Origin: JAVBRU01 sp031547595
Lineage (GTDB): Bacteria > Bacillota > Clostridia > Christensenellales > Aristaeellaceae
NCBI GenBank assembly: GCA_031547595.1
Contig: JAVBRU010000060.1
Span: 1-64,000 of the forward strand
Reading direction: 5' to 3'
DNA: 64,000 bases
Of the stretch, positions 50,468 to 58,934 are shown piece by piece. The notes beneath the pieces are model-generated. The model saw only the letters and a program-made list of their open reading frames with translations, was not told the origin of the DNA and searched no databases. The translations under genes and the position numbers were made by a program. Numbering within the stretch: the first letter of the stretch is position 1; each line of letters starts with the position of its first letter.

Positions 50468-52099
50468 TTACTTTTCGTTGTAGCGGTCGTAGGCAGCTTG
50501 GCGCACTTCGGCCATTTCATCGATGGTAAAGGCGTCGAGCTCGCTGAGGTAGGCGGCCCAGGTTTCGTCAGTCAGCTGGGTTTCGCCGGTGATCCAGGAC
50601 GCAACTGTGCGATCCACGTAGTTGTCCATCAGCACGTAGGTAGCCAGGATATCCTGCTCATCCTCGGTAAAGGTGATCATGCCATGGTACCCCAGGCGGC
50701 GGGCATCTACCATACCGCTGTCAAACGCCTTGACGGTGATGTGGTTGTTGCCAGGATCGCTGCCCACGATGCAGGCTTCATGTGCGCTGGAGTAGAAGAA
50801 GGGCAGCGCCCACAGGCCGTTCACCTGGCGGAAACGCGCATAGCTGTTCTTGTAGAGTTCCTTGTCATATACCAGCTGATAGGAATAGCTGCCATCCTCG
50901 TTGACGGTGCGTTCCCAGCCGCCCTCGATCATATCGCCCCAGGCGCCGTTTTCCGGGCCGCACTTGGTGAGGAAGGAGCCTTCTTCGCTATACAGATAGT
51001 CCAGCAGCTTGATGGCGGCAATGGCTTCCGCTTCGCTGGCCTTGTTGGTGATACACATGCCATAGGTGCCAACCTCCGGCAGATTGCCGGGGTGCATAGG
51101 GGTATCGTTGTATTCGCTGGTCAGGGGCTTACAGTTCACGGTGTTCAGGTAGTTCTCCATGCCAATGGTGCCATAGTGAGAGCCGGGCATAAAGCCCACC
51201 AGCATCTGCTGCATCTTGGCGGTGTACTGCTCGCTGGTCTGGGTGAATACTTCGTTATCCAACAGGCCCTCAGCATACAGCTTGGTCATGAATTCCACAT
51301 AGTAGCGGTAGTTTTCCTGCGCGGGGACGTAGATGTACTGGTCATCGATCACATCGTGGCGGCCGCTCACAAAGCCAAACGCGCCCAGCACCATGTTGTA
51401 GGCGCCGTTGTTCCACACAAAGCTCCACGGAATCTCGTCTGCCTGGTCGTTGCCGTTGGGGTCCTGGGTTTTGAAGGCAACCAGCATGTTGTAGAATTCC
51501 TCCAGCGTGGCGGGCGCTTCCATATTCACAGCCTTCAACCATTCGCCGTTGATTTCCTGGAAAATCACGGCCAGCATATCGCGGGGGGTGCCGTTGTAGG
51601 CGGGCATCAGGTAGATATGGCCGTCGCTGGCCGTCACGTTCTTGCGGCCGTTTGGTAAAGTGTCCAGGATCTTCATGGCGTTGGGGGCATACTGCTCGAG
51701 CAAGTCCTCCAGCGGGATCAGATAGCCGGACTGGCCAAAGCTGTCCGCATCGGTGAAGGAGATGCCGTCAATGAAAATCTTGCCGTACTCTTCGCCCATC
51801 ATCATCAGGGGCAGCTTTTCTTTCCAGGCAGCGGATTCGATCACATCGATCTCCAGCTTGATGCCGGTCAGCTTTTCGATGGCTTTGATCTGGAACATGT
51901 TCTCAAAATCGGTTTGGTTGGCAGACGCTTTCTGGAAAACCACAGTCAGCGTCACAGGTTCGTCCACCAGCGGCATTTCGGGCGTTGCCAGGTAAATGCT
52001 GGATACGGCGTCCGCCAGCTTGGCTGCTTCGTCATCTGCCAAAGCCACACAAGACATGAGCAGTATCATCGCCAGTATCAGGGACAACAGTTTCTTCAT
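50468..52099 (-). CDS. Extracellular solute-binding protein, LplA/YtcQ type
   Basis: 543 residues, typical of the large binding proteins that go with LplB/LplC permeases. The signal peptide KKLLSLILAMILLMSCVALAD could be cut as a lipoprotein (LMSC) or after VALA. Features: EPVTLTVVFQKASANQTDFE, AIEKLTGIKLEIDVIESAAWKEK, FQEINGEWLKAVNMEAPATLEEFYNML and DYLYSEEGSFLTKCGPENG. These proteins bind oligosaccharides or uronic-acid-containing glycans. AAAGGAGG lies eight bases before the ATG. It is third in the operon, after lplB and lplC. Confidence 0.9.
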   Translation of the reverse strand: MKKLLSLILAMILLMSCVALADDEAAKLADAVSSIYLATPEMPLVDEPVTLTVVFQKASANQTDFENMFQIKAIEKLTGIKLEIDVIESAAWKEKLPLMMMGEEYGKIFIDGISFTDADSFGQSGYLIPLEDLLEQYAPNAMKILDTLPNGRKNVTASDGHIYLMPAYNGTPRDMLAVIFQEINGEWLKAVNMEAPATLEEFYNMLVAFKTQDPNGNDQADEIPWSFVWNNGAYNMVLGAFGFVSGRHDVIDDQYIYVPAQENYRYYVEFMTKLYAEGLLDNEVFTQTSEQYTAKMQQMLVGFMPGSHYGTIGMENYLNTVNCKPLTSEYNDTPMHPGNLPEVGTYGMCITNKASEAEAIAAIKLLDYLYSEEGSFLTKCGPENGAWGDMIEGGWERTVNEDGSYSYQLVYDKELYKNSYARFRQVNGLWALPFFYSSAHEACIVGSDPGNNHITVKAFDSGMVDARRLGYHGMITFTEDEQDILATYVLMDNYVDRTVASWITGETQLTDETWAAYLSELDAFTIDEMAEVRQAAYDRYNEK

Positions 52100-52139
52100 G
52101 CGGGTAACCTCCTTTATTATAGGCACTTCCTGTGCCTGA

Positions 52140-53051
52140 TCAACCTTTGATTGCGCCCATCATCACGCCTTTTGCAAAAAACTTTTGCATGAAAGGATAC
52201 AAGACCAGCATGGGCAGCGTAGATACCACTACCAGGCCATATTTCATGCTTTCCTTCAGGCGCAGGCGGTACATGTAGTCATTAAGCGCCTCCGGATCGG
52301 CAGAGAGAATGTCCTGAGACTGATCCACCATCAGAATGTTGCGCAGAAATAGCTGCAAGGGGAAGAGGTCCTTCTTGGTTAGGTAAATCAGCGCGTTGAA
52401 GTAAGCGTTCCAGTGCCCCACCATGTAATACAACGTCAATACCGCCAGGATCGGGCCGCTCAGCGGCAGCACGATGCTCACCAGCAGCCGCGTATTGGAG
52501 CAGCCGTCAATCAGCGCGGCCTCCTGCAATTCCCATGGGATGCTGCTGGAAAAGTACGTGCGGGCGATGATCAAGTTGCTTACGCCCACCAGCCCCGGCA
52601 CCAGCATCGCCCAGATGGTGTTGATAAAACCAAAGTTCTTCATAGCGAAATAGGTAGGAATCATGCCACCGCTAAAGAACATCGTGAAGGTGAGGATGCG
52701 CATGATGATGCCCCGCCCCTTCATGTCCTTGCGGGACAGCGCATACGCGCAGGGGATGGTGAACAACATGTTCAGCGTAGTGCCAAAGACGGTATAGAAA
52801 ATGGTGTTGCGATACCCGAGCCATATGGAGCTGTCCTCAAACACCAGCTTATATCCATCCAGCGTGATGCCCTTGGGCAGCAGATAGACATGTCCCGCCG
52901 TCACCTGATTGGGGTCGCTGAAGGAGGCACTGACGACAAAAACCAGCGGATACAGCGTGACAATCAACACAAAGGCTGCCAGCATTGTGGCTACCAGATT
53001 GATCACTTTATCATCCATGCCCAGGGGTTTGCGATTTGCGAGCACTTTCAT
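52140..53051 (-). CDS. Sugar ABC permease, LplC/YtcP type
   Basis: 303 residues with six helices. Typical of this group: FSDPNQVTAGHVYLLPKGITLDGYKLVF, NTIFYTVFGTTLNMLFTIPCAYALSR, GGMIPTYFAMKNFG, and the EAA loop LQEAALIDGCSNTRLLVSIVL. The C-terminus MQKFFAKGVMMGAIKG is the conserved end. It forms the transport channel with the LplB-type protein encoded 15 bases upstream. AGGAGG precedes the ATG. Confidence 0.95.
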   Translation of the reverse strand: MKVLANRKPLGMDDKVINLVATMLAAFVLIVTLYPLVFVVSASFSDPNQVTAGHVYLLPKGITLDGYKLVFEDSSIWLGYRNTIFYTVFGTTLNMLFTIPCAYALSRKDMKGRGIIMRILTFTMFFSGGMIPTYFAMKNFGFINTIWAMLVPGLVGVSNLIIARTYFSSSIPWELQEAALIDGCSNTRLLVSIVLPLSGPILAVLTLYYMVGHWNAYFNALIYLTKKDLFPLQLFLRNILMVDQSQDILSADPEALNDYMYRLRLKESMKYGLVVVSTLPMLVLYPFMQKFFAKGVMMGAIKG

Positions 53052-53066
53052 AGTCCTCCTCCTTCC

Positions 53067-54005
53067 TCAGAATAGGCTGGTGTTGCTGAGCCTGCGGGTA
53101 ATTCCGTTTGTGAGCAGCAGCAGCACCAGATTGATGGCGGAGTTGAACAGGCCAATGGCGGAGGAATAGCTGTATTGCCGGTATTGCATGCCCATTTTAT
53201 ATACGAAGGTAGAGATAATCTCGCTGGTTTCGCTGTTCAGGTCATTTTGTAAAAGGAATGCTTTTTCAAAGCCGACCGACATCACGCCGCCCATATTGAG
53301 GATCAGCAGAATACAGATGGTGGGCAGAATGCCGGGCAGGTTGATATGCCAGATGCGTTTGATGCGGGAGGCGCCGTCAATCATGGCCGCTTCCTGGATT
53401 TCCTGATCGATGCTGGACAGCGCGGACATATAGATGATGGTGCTCCAGCCCAGCCCCTGCCACACGTTCGTCCACACATAGATGCTGGGAAACCACGCAG
53501 CCTTGCTCATAAAGTTATAGGGCCCTACCCCAAATAAACCGAGGAGGTTGTTGACAAGGCCGCCATCCTTGCGCAGGAACATGGTGATCATGCTGCAAAT
53601 AACAACGGTGGAAATAAAGTGCGGCGCGTAAGAAACCGTTTGCGTGAGGGATTTGAAGCGCTTGGACGGCAGCTCGTTGAGCACCAGGGCAAAAATGATG
53701 GCCATGGGGAAACCCACCAGGTCGCCGTACAGGCTGAGGCGCAGGGTGTTGCCAATCAGGCTCTTGCTCTGCGGGTTGCCGAGGAACTTGGTAAAGTGCT
53801 TGAAGAGGGGATCGGCAAAGGCGCTGCCCTCAATGCCCTGGGCGATGCGGAAATCCTTGAACGCGATCTGCACACCGTACATGGGGTAATAGCAGTACAT
53901 GATAATATAAACCAGCGCCGGAAGGACGAACAGGTATAGCTCCCAATGCCGGGCCATGTAGCGTATAAACTTATGCCATTTGTTGTTTCTTACGCTGGCT
54001 TGCAT
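53067..54005 (-). CDS. Sugar ABC permease, LplB/YteP type
   Basis: 312 residues. The N-terminus WELYLFVLPALVYIIMYCYYPMYGVQIAFKDFR, the GFPMAIIFALVLNEL segment and the EAA loop QEAAMIDGASRIKRIWHIN are those of LplB/YteP permeases, partners of LplC-type permeases in import of complex sugars. It is the first gene of the operon that runs down to 46179. An unlinked ATPase (MsmX-like) is expected. Confidence 0.95.
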   Translation of the reverse strand: MQASVRNNKWHKFIRYMARHWELYLFVLPALVYIIMYCYYPMYGVQIAFKDFRIAQGIEGSAFADPLFKHFTKFLGNPQSKSLIGNTLRLSLYGDLVGFPMAIIFALVLNELPSKRFKSLTQTVSYAPHFISTVVICSMITMFLRKDGGLVNNLLGLFGVGPYNFMSKAAWFPSIYVWTNVWQGLGWSTIIYMSALSSIDQEIQEAAMIDGASRIKRIWHINLPGILPTICILLILNMGGVMSVGFEKAFLLQNDLNSETSEIISTFVYKMGMQYRQYSYSSAIGLFNSAINLVLLLLTNGITRRLSNTSLF

Positions 54006-54043
54006 GCTTGTCGCTCCTTTTTCTTGTCGCTTCGTCCATGATT

Positions 54044-54072
54044 AGTATAGAGCATCCGCGCTGCTGGGCGAA
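54044..54072 (-). promoter_or_regulatory. Likely activator-dependent promoter of the lplB operon
   Basis: Minus strand TTCGCC (54067-54072), 17-base spacer, TATACT (54044-54049). The -10 is good and the -35 poor, as expected for a promoter helped by the AraC regulator encoded just upstream. Confidence 0.5.
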
Positions 54073-54146
54073 TGTCTGATCAAGTCATAACCATGTTCAA
54101 AACGGACCTTTTGTGTTTTGTGGTTCGATTCTAACTGTTTTTCCCA

Positions 54147-55088
54147 TCATTCATCTTCCATGACGGATTTAATGTAGCCGCCAAAGCGCGAACGCCGAAA
54201 TTGGCTGGGCGCCATGCCTTCCACACGCTTAAAAAATTTGCTGAAGCTGAACTCGCTGGCGAAACCGATTGCGGTGGCAACCCGGCTGGTAGGCATGTCG
54301 GAATGCAGCAGCAAGTTCTTGGCGTGCTCACATTTCAGCCGGTCAATATAATCGCTCACCGGCATGCCAAACTCGTTTTGCACAACGCGGTTGAGCTGGC
54401 GGGAGCTGAGGTGCACATTGTTCGCGATGTCCTGGCAGGTTACCCGGTCGCCAAGGTGCTCCTCAATATAGGTATTGATCTCGGATATCCGCTGGTCAAT
54501 ACGCAGGCTGAACGTGGGCTGATGGTTGCTTTTGTTTTCCGTCAGGCGCGCCAAAAGCAGTATCACCCGCATAAGCGCAGCCTTGGCAGCTGCCAGATAG
54601 CCGGTCTGCTGACTGGCCGCCTCCTCGAGGATGCTGTAGAACAGCGTTGCGATTTCATCCGTCTGGCTGCTTACGAAGGCCGGCCGCTGGGACAGGGATT
54701 TTCGCAGCTCGCCCGACAGGTCGTCCGGCCGCCCAATGATGTGAAAGCCCAGCGCCACCTTGTTGAAATCCAGCGTTTTTTGCAGCAGGCAGTGTGTTTC
54801 CTCCGCACGAAGGATGATCATCTCGCCGGGCATGATGGTATATTGCTTGTTGCCCACCTGATACACGCAGCTGCCGCTCAGGCAAAAGTGAATCTCATGA
54901 AACGAATGCTTGTGGACGCCCGCGCGGAAAACGATTTGGTTTTGCCCGGGCGTTGAAATATGATAACCCAGCCAAATGATGTCTATATGTGCATCGTCAG
55001 AACGTATCTCCAGGTGCGTGTTGGTCAGCAGCTTATTGACCGTCTCAAGCTGTTCGAAGGACAGTATTTTCTCGATCATGGGTTTCAT
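54147..55088 (-). CDS. AraC-family transcriptional regulator
   Basis: 313 residues. The N-terminal cupin domain (FHEIHFCLSGSCVYQVGNKQY, PGEMIILRAEETHCL) would bind an inducer sugar. The C-terminal AraC DNA-binding domain has two helix-turn-helices (VTCQDIANNVHLSSRQLNRVV, RVATAIGFASEFSFSKFFKR). The start MKPMIEK follows AAGGAG by six bases; an open frame further upstream lacks a site. It lies between the lplB operon and the divergent GH4 gene and probably controls both. Confidence 0.9.
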   Translation of the reverse strand: MKPMIEKILSFEQLETVNKLLTNTHLEIRSDDAHIDIIWLGYHISTPGQNQIVFRAGVHKHSFHEIHFCLSGSCVYQVGNKQYTIMPGEMIILRAEETHCLLQKTLDFNKVALGFHIIGRPDDLSGELRKSLSQRPAFVSSQTDEIATLFYSILEEAASQQTGYLAAAKAALMRVILLLARLTENKSNHQPTFSLRIDQRISEINTYIEEHLGDRVTCQDIANNVHLSSRQLNRVVQNEFGMPVSDYIDRLKCEHAKNLLLHSDMPTSRVATAIGFASEFSFSKFFKRVEGMAPSQFRRSRFGGYIKSVMEDE

Positions 55089-55257
55089 CACGGCTCCTTC
55101 CCGATGTGTCGCTGTGGCCATTGATGCATATAGACTGATTGTACTATACTGCATCCAATTCATCCTTTTGAATGTCCATCAGGGACATAATGTTATCCCA
55201 ACCGGACGTGCAAATCAACCAGAAGGTTTTGGGTTTTCATGATGCAACAAAATAGGA

Positions 55258-55286
55258 TTGTTTTCAAGGGGGGATTCTGGTATAGT
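55258..55286 (+). promoter_or_regulatory. Promoter of the GH4 gene
   Basis: TTGTTT (55258-55263), 17-base spacer, TATAGT (55281-55286), 29 bases before the start codon. Confidence 0.65.
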
Positions 55287-55315
55287 GTTCTTGACAATAA
55301 CGGCAGGAGGCATAT

Positions 55316-56626
55316 ATGGCAAAGATTACTTTTATGGGCGCAGGCTCTACGGTGTTTGCACGCAACGTGTTGGGCGACAGCATGGTCACTCCGTCCCTGC
55401 AGGACAGTGTGATTGCCCTGTACGATATCGATCCCAAGCGGCTCAAGGAATCCCAAACCATCCTGGAGGCCATCAACCAGACCCTGGGCAACCATGCCCG
55501 CATTGAAGCCTACTGCGGCGTAGCACAGCGCAAAGACGCGCTTCGCGGCGCAAACTATGTGGTCAATGCCATCCAGGTGGGCTTGTACGACCCCTGCACC
55601 ATCACCGATTTTGAGGTGCCAAGGAAATACGGCCTGCGCCAGACCATCGGCGACACGCTGGGCATCGGCGGCATTTTCCGTGCACTGCGCACCATCCCTG
55701 TGATGATGGATTTTGCAAAGGACATGGAAGCGGTGTGCCCGAACGCCTGGTTCCTCAACTACACCAACCCCATGTGCATGCTTACCGGCGCCATGCAGCG
55801 CTATACCGGCGTCAAAACAGTCGGCCTTTGCCACAGCGTGCAGGTGTGCGTGCCGCACCTGATGAAGGGCCTCGGTATGGAATATGACGACAGCGTACAG
55901 TGGAAGATCGCGGGCATCAATCACCAGGCGTGGCTGCTGGAAGTATCCAAGGATGGGCAGGATCTGTACCCCGAGATCAAGCGTCGTGCCCTTTTGCGCA
56001 CCGAAAAGCACAGCGATATGGTGCGTTATGAGGTGATGAAGCGCTTTGGCTATTACATCACAGAGTCCAGCGAGCACAATGCTGAATACATGCCCTTCTT
56101 CATCAAGGACAAGTACCCCGAGCTCATTGACCGCTTCAATATCCCGCTGGACGAATATCCCCGCCGTTGTATCAACCAGATCGAGGGCTGGGAAAAGCAA
56201 TACAACGAAATCATGAACGACCCGCACCTCACGCACACGCGCACCGGCGAATATGCCAGCTATATCATGGAGGCGATGGAAACAAACCGCGCCTACAAGA
56301 TTGGCGGCAATGTGCTCAACCGGGGCCTGATCACCAACCTGCCGCAAAACGCCTGCGTGGAAGTGCCCTGCTTGGTGGACAAGAGCGGCATACAGCCGGT
56401 TTTCATTGGCGATCTGCCCGAGCAGTGTGCCGCCATGAACCGCACCAACATCAACGTACAGCTGCTCACCATCGAGGCCGCTATGACCCTCAAGAAAGAT
56501 GCCATTTATCAGGCCGCCATGATGGACCCCCACTGCCAGAGCGAGCTTTCCATCGACGATATCGTGGCCATGTGCGACGACCTCATCACCGCGCATAAGG
56601 GCTGGCTGCCGGAATATCATAGCTAA
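55316..56626 (+). CDS. GH4 family glycosidase, alpha-galactosidase (MelA) type
   Basis: 436 residues. GH4 enzymes use NAD+ and Mn2+ and an oxidation-elimination mechanism. The N-terminal Rossmann fold has ITFMGAGSTVFARNVLGD. LNYTNPMCMLTGAM and VGLCHSVQ carry the metal ligands (Asn, Cys-His); CHSVQ is the form found in MelA alpha-galactosidases, as opposed to CNxP in others. GINHQAWLLEV and EYMPFF follow. Specificity for alpha-galactosides or alpha-galacturonides is inferred. AGGAGG precedes the ATG. It is divergent from the AraC gene and ends at a terminator. Confidence 0.9.
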   Translation: MAKITFMGAGSTVFARNVLGDSMVTPSLQDSVIALYDIDPKRLKESQTILEAINQTLGNHARIEAYCGVAQRKDALRGANYVVNAIQVGLYDPCTITDFEVPRKYGLRQTIGDTLGIGGIFRALRTIPVMMDFAKDMEAVCPNAWFLNYTNPMCMLTGAMQRYTGVKTVGLCHSVQVCVPHLMKGLGMEYDDSVQWKIAGINHQAWLLEVSKDGQDLYPEIKRRALLRTEKHSDMVRYEVMKRFGYYITESSEHNAEYMPFFIKDKYPELIDRFNIPLDEYPRRCINQIEGWEKQYNEIMNDPHLTHTRTGEYASYIMEAMETNRAYKIGGNVLNRGLITNLPQNACVEVPCLVDKSGIQPVFIGDLPEQCAAMNRTNINVQLLTIEAAMTLKKDAIYQAAMMDPHCQSELSIDDIVAMCDDLITAHKGWLPEYHS

Positions 56627-56642
56627 TTGATTTGTAAAATGA

Positions 56643-56684
56643 AGCCGGGATGGCGAAACAACCCTTGCTATTCCCGGCTCTTTT
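56643..56684 (+). terminator. Terminator after the GH4 gene
   Basis: AGCCGGGA (56643-56650) pairs with TCCCGGCT (56672-56679), followed by CTTTTA. Confidence 0.75.
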
Positions 56685-56735
56685 ATCGCTTATTTTCGCC
56701 AAAATAAAAGATTTTAACTTTTTTACAAAAAAGGC

Positions 56736-56764
56736 TTGCATTACTGTCACGCATTTGATATAAT
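56736..56764 (+). promoter_or_regulatory. Promoter of tRNA-Thr
   Basis: TTGCAT (56736-56741), 17-base spacer, TATAAT (56759-56764), 22 bases before the tRNA. Confidence 0.85.
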
Positions 56765-56785
56765 CTACAACGTTGCAGCTGACGC

Positions 56786-56861
<76 letters not shown>

Positions 56862-56864
56862 ACG

Positions 56865-56900
56865 AAAACCCCTTATTCTATGCAGGATATGGGGTTTTTT
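56865..56900 (+). terminator. Terminator after tRNA-Thr
   Basis: AAAACCCC (56865-56872) pairs with GGGGTTTT (56891-56898), followed by further T. Confidence 0.8.
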
Positions 56901-57530
56901 ATTGTATATAGCGCGATTTTGAGCGAGGAATTATACACGTATAACACGCCTATCATGCGTAAAATTTTGATCATGATGTAGAAATGATGTAAAATACATC
57001 ATCCATATTTTAGCATATTTCATGGATATGCTTATAATTTGCAAAGGCTATTGCTCAGGAACACACGTCTAGCGATGATCTTATCCAAATCAGTAGCCTT
57101 AACTGTGATTACAATAAAACTCCCCTTCGGCATGCCGAAGGGGTATATCAATTACACTGGCTAATGGATAGCCTATCAAGTGGTCAGTTAAGCCATGGAG
57201 CTATTTACATTGCATCAGTCCTTTCCTTCTACTTAGCCTGTCCAAATCCGCTGTTCACTGGAACCACCCTCTTTCCTCTTGCTGATTATAGTATATCCTA
57301 TAATGATGTAATCATTATGAAGCAATTGTAGATAAGCTGTAAACACCTGAGTCTTTTTTCCTATCGCATTATCCTGTGCAAATGAACATATCTTTTGCAG
57401 GGCTTATTTACATGCAATATGAAAACGATAATCTAAATCCATAAATTTCCTTCCGTTATTTACCGTTGTATTTTCCACATCACCCGCATATAATAAAAAG
57501 GGAACAAGAGTTTCTATTGGTGGTGAACTC
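56901..57530. other. AT-rich non-coding stretch with dyads
   Basis: No gene is seen. Base composition is clearly more AT-rich than the neighbours. A perfect 22-base palindrome (CCCCTTCGGCATGCCGAAGGGG) lies at 57122-57143, and an 8-base-arm dyad ATAATGAT / ATCATTAT lies at 57300-57318. The stretch sits between a tRNA gene and a truncated polymerase gene and is probably acquired or decayed DNA. Confidence 0.5.
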
Positions 57531-58190
57531 ATGAACCGTGTCATCCTGCACTCCGACGCCAACAGCTTTTACGCATCGGTCGAATGCCTGTATAATCCCG
57601 CCATCCGCGAAAAGCCCGTTGCGGTAACGGGCAGCGTGGAAGATCGTCACGGCATCGTGCTCACAGCAAACCGCCTCGCCAAGCGCAAGTATGGTGTGAA
57701 AGTCGGCATGGCCGTCTGGCAAGCAAAGCATGTCTGCCCCGATCTGGTCTGCGTGCCGCCGGATTACGCGCTCTACATCCGCTTCAGCCAGATGATGCGG
57801 GATATTTACGCCAATTACTCGAACCGTATCGAATCCTTTGGCCTGGACGAGGCCTGGATCGACGTCTCTGCGCCTGACCGCGATATCACCGATGGTGAGC
57901 GCATCGCACACGAAATCGGCGCTCGCATCCGCGAAGAACTGGGCATCACCGTGTCGATCGGCGTCAGCTTTAATAAAGTGTTCGCCAAGCTCGGTTCCGA
58001 TCTGCGCAAGCCCGACGCTGTGACGGTCATAGCAGAAACCGATTTCAAACACATCGTCTGGCCGCTGCCGGTATCCAGCCTGCTGTACGTGGGCACGTCC
58101 ACCAGCAAGCACCTCGGCCACCTGGGAGTGCGCACCGTGGGCGATCTGGCGCAAATAGACAGCGATACTGCTACTCCTACACCAACTTAA
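57531..58190 (+). pseudogene. Y-family DNA polymerase (DinB/UmuC type), 3' truncated
   Basis: 219 residues where about 400 are normal. The palm and fingers are intact: LHSDANSFYASVE (first metal Asp), SNRIESFGLDEAWIDVSA (catalytic Asp-Glu), ITVSIGVSFNKVFAKLGSDLRKPD. The reading matches the family to about VRTVGDLAQIDSD (58162), after which the frame ends in unrelated ATPTPT. The rest of the thumb and the little finger, which hold the DNA, are missing, so the product cannot be a normal translesion polymerase. The break coincides with a small remnant gene on the other strand. The ATG has a weak GGTGGTG site. Confidence 0.85.
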
Positions 58191-58314
58191 GTTCAATGCC
58201 CCGATCCCGCAGTATGTAGTGCGCGTTGGACATACAAATCATGTTGCTGATCTCGGTAATCGTGCATCCCTCTTTTCGAAGCTGCTGTATCTTCCGTTTT
58301 TGTGCTGCGTTCAT
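58177..58314 (-). CDS. Short helix-turn-helix protein or remnant
   Basis: 45 residues beginning MNAAQKRKIQQLRKEGCTIT and going on with EISNMICMSNAHYILRDRG. GGAGG lies eight bases before the ATG. The pattern (QKRKIQQLRKEG-T-EISNM) is like the resolvase-type HTH of small proteins encoded in clostridial transposons, but the recognition helix seems shortened. It overlaps the 3' end of the truncated polymerase gene on the other strand. It is probably a mobile-element leftover. Confidence 0.45.
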   Translation of the reverse strand: MNAAQKRKIQQLRKEGCTITEISNMICMSNAHYILRDRGIELKLV

Positions 58315-58339
58315 GATGATGTCCTCCAAAACATAAAAA

Positions 58340-58600
58340 ACGGCTCCCGTTATGAGAGCCGTAAGTAAAAATGTTTAGTTAATGACGCTGGAAAACTGCC
58401 CAGACACCCAACCCACCTGGCAGTTGACGATCAGGGAATGATATCCGTTTTCCGCAGATTAGCGCAATTGCAAGCGTTGCTCAAGGAAAACTTGGCTGCC
58501 TCACACCTGTGGGGAGACACCCTTTCGTAGGAAGCGTTTTTCACGCCTAGCAACCGCAAGCCAGCCTCATCCACCCCCCTCAAACCAAGTCATGTTTCAA
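58340..58600 (-). ncRNA. Possible structured RNA ending in a terminator
   Basis: On the minus strand a strong terminator (ACGGCTC / GAGCCGT, 58340-58362, followed by six T at 58335-58340) follows about 240 bases with no open frame but several complementary segments, for example GGCGTGAAAAACGC (58533-58547) and CTGCCAG / CTGGGCAG elements near 58396-58425. It lies just upstream of the small HTH gene. It could be an attenuating leader or a mobile-element RNA; I cannot assign it to a known class. Confidence 0.35.
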
Positions 58601-58934
58601 AAATCAGAGACGTGCAATTTCATGGAGATAAAACGTCAGTTCAAGGCCAAAACCGTTGGAGAATAGTGCTATTTCAAGGTATTACACCGCAGAAATGACG
58701 TTCTTATACGCCGAAGATGAATGTCTTGAACGTAGAAATATACCCTGATGCGCAGCCGCATCGGCTGGCAATGGCATAAAATTTTTCTGCTGCCAATCGC
58801 CTGCCTCATGGACACAGAGCCCACTTTCTGCCCCACAATGACCTCCTGAAACAGCTGTTCTGTACCTATTTGCCATTCCTTTCAGCGTTTTCTTTTATGA
58901 GAAGATGGTGACTTCACGGCAAAGGCCTTTCTAC
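58601..58934. other. Non-coding or degenerate stretch
   Basis: No convincing gene. A 64-codon open frame on the minus strand (58682-58876) has no ribosome site or recognisable domain and is taken as chance. The stretch follows the 3' end of the GH78-type gene and completes the remnant island. Confidence 0.45.

Noticed and set aside
57122..57143. 22-base palindrome as a terminator
   Set aside because: No gene ends near it and no T run follows, so its role stays open.
58682..58876. 64-codon open frame on the minus strand
   Set aside because: No convincing ribosome site spacing, no domain, in a degenerate region.
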